This document shows, one piece after another, positions 58,489 through 64,000 of a stretch of 64,000 nt of DNA. The notes under the pieces are model-generated. The model saw only the letters and a list, made by a program, of their open reading frames with translations. It did no database searches and was not told the DNA's origin. Numbering within the stretch: the stretch's first letter is position 1; each line of letters opens with the position of its first letter. The stretch is from Candidatus Peregrinibacteria bacterium (lineage in GTDB: Bacteria > Patescibacteriota > Gracilibacteria > UM-FILTER-43-11 > JACRIE01): the NCBI GenBank assembly GCA_016220165.1, contig JACRIE010000022.1:17009-81008 (forward strand). The letters run 5' to 3'. The translations under genes and the position numbers were made by a program.

Positions 58489-58561
58489 AGCTATTAAATA
58501 ATTGAAAATTGAAAATTAAAGACTTGTCCTGAATAAAACTGAAGGATTGAAAACTGGGAAA

Positions 58562-58786
58562 CTACCAGCTGGATTTGGTAATACCGGCGATTTCTCCTTT
58601 GCGCGCGAGCTCCCGGAAGCAAATGCGACAGATATCAAAGAAACGCATATATCCATGGCTTCGACCGCAAAGTCGGCATCGGTTATAAACCCGCACCCAT
58701 TTAATAGTTTTTTTGCCTCGGGAAAGGGCTTCAAGATATTTTTTCTTCTTCCGCTGACAGCTGACAATAAGGGCAGTTCGTGCCAT
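58562..58786 (-). CDS. rpsZ: Ribosomal protein S14 type Z (start reassigned to [10 protein letters not shown])
   Basis: [43 protein letters not shown]. Confidence 0.94.
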   Translation of the reverse strand: MARTALIVSCQRKKKKYLEALSRGKKTIKWVRVYNRCRLCGRSHGYMRFFDICRICFRELARKGEIAGITKSSW

Positions 58787-58796
58787 AAAAATAAAA

Positions 58797-59336
58797 TTAA
58801 TCTTTTTTAAAAGGAAATCCGCAAGCCTTAAGCAAAGCAAGGCCTTTTTCATTAGTTCCTGCCGTAGTAACAACCGTGACCTGGACACCGTGGACGTTCA
58901 TAATATTATCAGGGTTGATTTCTGGAAAAACCAAGGCCTCTTTCATACCGATAGAATAGTTTCCATGGCCATCGAAAGAGCGTTTGGAAAGCCCCTGAAA
59001 ATCACGAACGCGAGGCAATACCACATGAATCAATCGATCTAGAAAATCAAACATTTTCCCTCCTCGAAGCGTTATCATGAGGCCGACAGGAACACCTTCG
59101 CGAAGTTTAAAGTTGGAAATGGCCTTGCGAGATTTGGTAACGACTGCCTTTTGGCCTGTTATTTTGGCAAGATTCTCGACAATTTCTGAAAAATCTTTGC
59201 TATTCCTCATAAAAGAGCCGATGCCAACGGAGACCTTGACCATCAAAATGCGGGGAACCGCCATGGAATTTTTAAGATTAAATTCTTTTTGAAGCTGAGG
59301 AATAACCGTTGTTTTAAAATGATGAGAGAAGGACAT
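58797..59336 (-). CDS. rplE: Ribosomal protein L5
   Basis: [33 protein letters not shown]. Confidence 0.95.
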   Translation of the reverse strand: MSFSHHFKTTVIPQLQKEFNLKNSMAVPRILMVKVSVGIGSFMRNSKDFSEIVENLAKITGQKAVVTKSRKAISNFKLREGVPVGLMITLRGGKMFDFLDRLIHVVLPRVRDFQGLSKRSFDGHGNYSIGMKEALVFPEINPDNIMNVHGVQVTVVTTAGTNEKGLALLKACGFPFKKD

Positions 59337-59467
59337 AGAATGATTAATGTTTAATTTCCAATTTCTAATGTCTAAACTAAATTCGTATTCTTTGAAAATT
59401 TGAAATTAAATTTTTTGTTAGAAATTAGGATTTACCCCAACGGGGCCCCTTCGGGGGGAATTAAAAA

Positions 59468-59809
59468 TTACTTTTTTTTCTTATCTGCCTTGGTAATAGC
59501 TTGCTCAAGGGACTCATTGCACTTTTTGCAAACACGATATTTCTTCTTATTCTCAGGAATGCTATAGGCTACCCTGACCGCTTTTTTGCAGTTAGGACAA
59601 ATGACCATGAGATTGGAGACATCAAGAGGCGCCTCCGTTTTAATTCGTTCGCCCGCGCGCGTGGAAGTCTTGCGAACATGGCGAGTTCGTATATTGACCT
59701 TTTCGACGACGACCTTGTTCCGGTTAACATAAGTTCGGAGCACCTTTCCGGTTTTTCCCTTATATTTTCCCGCGATCACCAATACATTGTCATTAGCCTT
59801 TATCTTCAT
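59468..59809 (-). CDS. rplX: Ribosomal protein L24
   Basis: IKANDNVLVIAGKYKGKTGKVLR; APLDVSNLMVICP. Confidence 0.93.
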   Translation of the reverse strand: MKIKANDNVLVIAGKYKGKTGKVLRTYVNRNKVVVEKVNIRTRHVRKTSTRAGERIKTEAPLDVSNLMVICPNCKKAVRVAYSIPENKKKYRVCKKCNESLEQAITKADKKKK

Positions 59810-59844
59810 AATCTTCTAATCTTGAATAAATAATTTTATAATAG

Positions 59845-60213
59845 TTAGAGCACTTCGGGTGCGAGAGAGATAATCTTTTGAAAACCTGCTGTACGAATCT
59901 CGCGCGCGACGGGACCGAAAACGCGAGTCCCCTTAGGCAATAAATCGCCTCCGATAATAACGATCGCATTCTCATCAAAACGGATATAGGAACCATCGGG
60001 TCGACGAGCGGGAAACGTTGTCCGAACCACTACCGCGCGTTGCACGGAATGCTGTTTAACGACTCCTTTGGGAGAAGCTTGCTTGATAGCGACCACGATA
60101 ACATCGCCCAGGGTGGCATAACGGCGTCTGGAGCCGCCCAACACTTTAATACACATCGCCTTTTTGGCTCCGGTATTATCAGCAACGTTGAGAATAGTGC
60201 GTGTCTGAATCAT
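59845..60213 (-). CDS. rplN: Ribosomal protein L14
   Basis: [44 protein letters not shown]-like C-terminus. Confidence 0.95.
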   Translation of the reverse strand: MIQTRTILNVADNTGAKKAMCIKVLGGSRRRYATLGDVIVVAIKQASPKGVVKQHSVQRAVVVRTTFPARRPDGSYIRFDENAIVIIGGDLLPKGTRVFGPVAREIRTAGFQKIISLAPEVL

Positions 60214-60242
60214 ATAAATGGATAATTTTTAATTTCAGTTAT

Positions 60243-60268
60243 AAGTCCCAAAGGGATCACTTAGTGAT
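60243..60268. repeat. 26-bp dual mini-palindrome repeat (copy 3)
   Basis: AAGTCCCAAAGGGATCACTTAGTGAT. Confidence 0.9.
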
Positions 60269-60329
60269 TACCAATTGCAAACTTGTCCTGAATCCAGCCT
60301 GTCCTGGATTACATTGAAGGATTGAAGGA

Positions 60330-60560
60330 TTACGCATTTTTAATAACTTCCCAGCGCTTTAACTTGCTCAGGGGACGCGTTTCACGGATCGTCACCTTGT
60401 CTCCAATCGCATACGATGAGCTGTCTTTGCAGTGGGCATAAAATTTAGAAGAAACGGCGTAACGCTTTTTATATTTAGGGTGACTGACATAGCGATGAAC
60501 CATAACCACAAGGGTTTTTTGCATTTTATTACTGGTGACGATTCCGGTCTTGGTGCGCAT
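60330..60560 (-). CDS. rpsQ: Ribosomal protein S17
   Basis: GIVTSNKMQKTLVVMVHRYVSHPKYKKRY; GDKVTIRETRPLSKLKRWEV. Confidence 0.94.
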   Translation of the reverse strand: MRTKTGIVTSNKMQKTLVVMVHRYVSHPKYKKRYAVSSKFYAHCKDSSSYAIGDKVTIRETRPLSKLKRWEVIKNA

Positions 60561-60625
60561 AAATAGTTACAAATTATTTAGAATCCCACGCCTCGGGCGG
60601 GGTGACGAGTGACGAATGCTGATTT

Positions 60626-60958
60626 TTATTTTTTCTTAGCAATCGTTTTCTTGGTTATTTTTGTTGCCGTCTTTACCTTTTTAGTCTTCTTCTCCTCTTT
60701 CGCTTCTATCCGGCTTTCCGACGCTTCCCCGGATAATTTCTCGTCACTCGCCACTGACACCTTCTTATCATTTTGAGTCTGACGAAGCATGGTTAATACT
60801 TGCGCGATATAACGCTTATGCTTTGGGATGAGGCTCGTATCTTTAAGATGTTTTGTTTTCGTGCCCATATGGATTCGGAAGAGTTCCAAACGAGCATTCT
60901 CTAGTTCCAGTTGCAGTTCTTTGACCGTAGAAGTGTGTAATTCCTGAATGGATAACAT
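60626..60958 (-). CDS. rpmC: Ribosomal protein L29 with Lys-rich C-terminal extension
   Basis: ELQLELENARLELFRIHMGTKTKHLKDTSLIPKHKRYIAQVLTMLRQ. Confidence 0.85.
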   Translation of the reverse strand: MLSIQELHTSTVKELQLELENARLELFRIHMGTKTKHLKDTSLIPKHKRYIAQVLTMLRQTQNDKKVSVASDEKLSGEASESRIEAKEEKKTKKVKTATKITKKTIAKKK

Positions 60959-60974
60959 AGTTACAAGTTACGAG

Positions 60975-61391
60975 TTACAAATTTTTAGTGCAAAATCTAG
61001 TTCTGACGGGTAATTTACTTCCTGCAAGTTTAAGAGCGAGACGCGCGGATGCCTCGGAAATACCTTCCATCTCGAACAATACGGTTCCGGGCTTCACCAC
61101 CGCGGCATAAAATTCAACCATCCCCTTTCCGGCTCCCATAGGGACTTCAGCCGCCTTACAAGTAACCGGTTTATGCGGAAAAATACGAATCCAAATTTTA
61201 CCGCCACGTTTAATTTCATGAGTGACCGCGCGGCGAGCGGCTTCAATCTGGCGGGAAGTCACCTCGCCTCCTGTTTGTGCTTTAAGTCCGTATAAACCGA
61301 AAGTAAGACTATTGCAACGCTGAGCTTTCCCGCGGGTAAAGCCGCGATCACGGTGAGACTTTCTGAATTTTTGCTTAGTAGGTTGTAACAT
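60975..61391 (-). CDS. rplP: Ribosomal protein L16
   Basis: [57 protein letters not shown]. Confidence 0.96.
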   Translation of the reverse strand: MLQPTKQKFRKSHRDRGFTRGKAQRCNSLTFGLYGLKAQTGGEVTSRQIEAARRAVTHEIKRGGKIWIRIFPHKPVTCKAAEVPMGAGKGMVEFYAAVVKPGTVLFEMEGISEASARLALKLAGSKLPVRTRFCTKNL

Positions 61392-61412
61392 AAGAATGAC
61401 AGCGAAAAAGTA

Positions 61413-62069
61413 TTATTTAACCTCGGCAATTAAGCGGTCTTTTTTAAAAACAAGTCCTTTATAAATCCATACCTTGACGCCAATCGCGCCATACGTGGTA
61501 AAGGCATGAACCTGGGCATAATCGATATCGGCCCTCAGCGTGTGAAGAGGAATATTCCCCTCTTTAAACGTCTCATCACGAGCGATTTCCACTCCATTAA
61601 GGCGGCCGGCCATCTGAATTTTGATCCCTTTGGCGCCGGCTTCGATAGCCTTCTGGATGGCCAATTTGCACGCCCGACGGTACGCGATGCGTTTTTCGAT
61701 CTGCGTGGCGACCATTTTGGCCAACAAAACAGCGGAAAGGTCTGGAGCTTTTACTTCCATAATATGAATATCAATTTGCTCTTTGAATTTCTTTTGAAGG
61801 AAATCGCGGAGGTCTTCGATGGCCACTCCTTGACGGCCGATAATAAGCCCTGGCTTAGCCGCGTGAATCGTAATCGTTACCTTCTTGACCGAACGCTCAA
61901 TCTCGATTTGAGTAAGCGCGGCGCTCTGTAATTTCTCGCGAATGAGTTTTTTAAGCTCTAAATCATTATGAAGGAATTTTGCAAAATGTTTCCGTGAGGC
62001 GAACCATCGCGAATCCCACGTGTAGATAATACCGAGCCGTAAGCTATTGGGGGTGACTTTCTGTCCCAT
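61413..62069 (-). CDS. rpsC: Ribosomal protein S3
   Basis: MGQKVTPNSLRLGIIYTWDSRWFA; GLIIGRQGVAIEDLR; GVKVWIYKG. Confidence 0.96.
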   Translation of the reverse strand: MGQKVTPNSLRLGIIYTWDSRWFASRKHFAKFLHNDLELKKLIREKLQSAALTQIEIERSVKKVTITIHAAKPGLIIGRQGVAIEDLRDFLQKKFKEQIDIHIMEVKAPDLSAVLLAKMVATQIEKRIAYRRACKLAIQKAIEAGAKGIKIQMAGRLNGVEIARDETFKEGNIPLHTLRADIDYAQVHAFTTYGAIGVKVWIYKGLVFKKDRLIAEVK

Positions 62070-62093
62070 CTGAAAAATTTATAAATTATAGAA

Positions 62094-62576
62094 TTATTGT
62101 TGCTCTTTTTTTGGTTCTTTTTTTTCAACTGCCTTCAATCTCTTTACAGAAATTTTTGCCGGTTTTTTGGCAACCTTAGGCTCTTTTACAACTTCTTTAG
62201 CGGATTTTTCTTCGGAAGGAATCTCCGTCGTAGAAGAAGGAGCGGGAGCTACCGAACTGCTCACCTCAACCCAGATATGAGAGGTCTTTTTGAGAAGTGG
62301 ATGCGTGCGCCCGCGGGAAATAGGGAGAGAACGTTTAAGAGTGGCGCCCTGTGTCACCACAATTTTAGAAACTATAAGGTCTTCGATTTTTTGATGAAAA
62401 TTATGTTGGGCGTTGGAAGCGGCCGAACGAATAACCTTATAAATAGTCTTAGCGCCCTTTTTAGGAAGAAACTTAAGAAGAGTGAGGGCATCGGTGACTT
62501 TTCGGCCACGAACCATCCCGGCCACTAAACTGGCTTTCTTAGGAGCGATCCTGGTTCCGCGTAAAATGGCTTTCAT
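62094..62576 (-). CDS. rplV: Ribosomal protein L22 with Lys-rich C-terminal extension
   Basis: RIAPKKASLVAGMVRGRKVTDALTLLKFLPKKGA; SRGRTHPLLKKTSHIWVEV. Confidence 0.93.
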   Translation of the reverse strand: MKAILRGTRIAPKKASLVAGMVRGRKVTDALTLLKFLPKKGAKTIYKVIRSAASNAQHNFHQKIEDLIVSKIVVTQGATLKRSLPISRGRTHPLLKKTSHIWVEVSSSVAPAPSSTTEIPSEEKSAKEVVKEPKVAKKPAKISVKRLKAVEKKEPKKEQQ

Positions 62577-62602
62577 AGTACAAATTTCGAGTTACGAATG
62601 GA

Positions 62603-62905
62603 TTACTTAGTGGGAGCGGCGGCGGTAGCGGCATCCGCCTTGGCGATCTTGCCGCCGTGAGCTTTGAATTTACGAGTAGGGGCGAATTCGCCGAGCTTGT
62701 GTCCAACCATATTCTCCGTGACAAAAACAGAAATATGGGATTTGCCATTATGGACGCCGAAGGTAAAACCTACAAAATCGGGAGTAATGGTGCAGGAGCG
62801 GGCCCACGTGCGGATCACTTTCTTGTCGCCGGATGCGTTGGACATTTGAACTTTTTTGAGAAGATTCAGATCAACGTAGGGACCTTTCTTTAAGCTGCGG
62901 CTCAT
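62603..62905 (-). CDS. rpsS: Ribosomal protein S19
   Basis: [65 protein letters not shown]. Confidence 0.95.
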   Translation of the reverse strand: MSRSLKKGPYVDLNLLKKVQMSNASGDKKVIRTWARSCTITPDFVGFTFGVHNGKSHISVFVTENMVGHKLGEFAPTRKFKAHGGKIAKADAATAAAPTK

Positions 62906-62935
62906 CGTAAAATTTTACGAAATAAAATTTTTACT

Positions 62936-63006
62936 TTTGACAGTTGACCGTTGACAATTGACTTTTTGAATTTTAAGTCAAGTGTCAGGTGTCAAATGTC
63001 AATTGT
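62936..63006. repeat. Inverted heptad array, TGTCARR family
   Basis: TTTTGACAGTTGACCGTTGACAATTGACTTTTTGAATTTTAAGTCAAGTGTCAGGTGTCAAATGTCAATTGTT. Confidence 0.85.
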
Positions 63007-63839
63007 TATTTAACGCGTCTATCCTTATCAATCCATCGATTGGTGTACTTTCGTTTACGGGTCTTGTAGCCAAGCGTTGGCTGACCCCATGGCGTCATAG
63101 GATGAATATGCCCGATCGGACTGTGGCCTTCTCCGCCTCCATGGGGATGATCACAGGCATTCATGGCCTTGCCGACGACCGTGGGTCGAATACCCATATG
63201 ACGTTTACGGCCGGCCTTTCCGATACGAACGTTATTGTGATCAGGATTACTGAGAATACCAATCGTGGCGTAACAATTTTTGTGAACGAAACGGATCGCG
63301 CCGGAAGGCAAAGCGACTTGAGCGTAAGGACCTTCCAGTGAAGCCACCTTCCCCCAGGATCCGGCCGTACGGATCATTTGTCCTCCGCGTCCTGAAATAA
63401 GTTCCACATTATGGACATTGAATCCGGCAGGAATATTACCAATTTGCATGCAATTGCCTGGCTTAATTTTAATCTTTTCGCTGCACATAATGCGGTCTCC
63501 AACCTTCAACTCCTGAGGGCAAAGGATATAACGTTTTTCACCATCCGAATACTGAAGTAACGCGATAAACGTGGAGCGATTAGGATCGTATTCGATTGTC
63601 TTCACGACAGCGGGAATGTTCAATTTGTCAGAGCGCTTAAAATCGATGAGGCGATAATGACGTTTTGCGCCTCCGCCACGATGGCGGACGGTAATTTTGC
63701 CTTGGGAATTACGACCGCTTTTCTCAATAAAAGGCCTTAAAAGCGCCTTATGGGGTTTACGGGCGGTAAGTTCCTCATAAGTGAGGACGCTCATATTCCG
63801 TCTTCCCGGGGAAGTAGGTTTATAGATCTTGATCGGCAT
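63006..63839 (-). CDS. rplB: Ribosomal protein L2
   Basis: [15 protein letters not shown]-like N-terminus; [45 protein letters not shown]. Confidence 0.96.
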   Translation of the reverse strand: MPIKIYKPTSPGRRNMSVLTYEELTARKPHKALLRPFIEKSGRNSQGKITVRHRGGGAKRHYRLIDFKRSDKLNIPAVVKTIEYDPNRSTFIALLQYSDGEKRYILCPQELKVGDRIMCSEKIKIKPGNCMQIGNIPAGFNVHNVELISGRGGQMIRTAGSWGKVASLEGPYAQVALPSGAIRFVHKNCYATIGILSNPDHNNVRIGKAGRKRHMGIRPTVVGKAMNACDHPHGGGEGHSPIGHIHPMTPWGQPTLGYKTRKRKYTNRWIDKDRRVK

Positions 63840-63869
63840 TTTTCAAATTACGAATTACGAATTACAAAT

Positions 63870-64000
63870 GGCTTTGTTGCACAAATATTTTTTTAGGAAT
63901 ATGACGTTCCGACCCCTGCTTTCCGTTATGCCGCCCTGAAGCTTTCCGGCATCCCGAGGGCGTTCATACGGTTGAGGGCCGATCCCATGATACGGGCTTC
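63870..64000 (-). mobile_element. Terminal part of a probable IS5-family insertion sequence, truncated by the window; transposase C-terminus at 63926-64000
   Basis: GGCTTTGTTGCACAAATA terminal-repeat-like end at 63870-63887; minus-strand translation EARIMGSALNRMNALGMPESFRAA* resembles IS5-family transposase C-termini. Confidence 0.6.

Overview
The window looks like a chromosomal segment of a bacterium with standard TGA stops, probably a Patescibacteria/CPR-type genome. That lineage call is inference, based on the missing rpmD between rpsE and rplO, a DUF4012 protein, small gene sizes and the pilin clusters. From 5' to 3' it holds: the acs 3' portion, a DUF4012 membrane protein, nitroreductase, L-LDH, a TPR-like protein, an exonuclease-DinG helicase, rarA, a HicA/HicB-like TA pair, a complete F-type ATP synthase operon (atpZ-B-E-F-H-A-G-D-C), trxB, an infC-rpmI-rplT block, yggT/pgeF/nnrD/murB/gltX, and a LexA-like + nuclease-methylase fusion + HsdS cassette. 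These are followed by a cyclophilin lipoprotein, a type IV pilin cluster with a PilB/GspE ATPase, a flavodoxin-KorA-KorB-SOD operon, dnaJ, ymdB, ctpA, nrdR, dgt, PEGA, MFS and DedA genes, a long minus-strand ribosomal/secY/adk/map/infA/rpoA array, and a probable IS5-family end cutting in just upstream of rplB. The least expected signal is between the genes. Most non-overlapping intergenic gaps carry degenerate tandem arrays of 7-nt words in several unrelated word families. They are often arranged head-to-head around a conserved centre, often abut start codons with consistent polarity, and form the leader-peptide codons of all five prepilin-like genes. Palindromic elements also sit in-frame inside acs, dinG (two), korA and other ORFs. 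A second highlight is a LexA-like gene whose promoter spacer is exactly filled by a 7-bp-arm inverted repeat, heading a BcgI-like restriction-modification operon. All calls come from reading the sequence; no searches were run.
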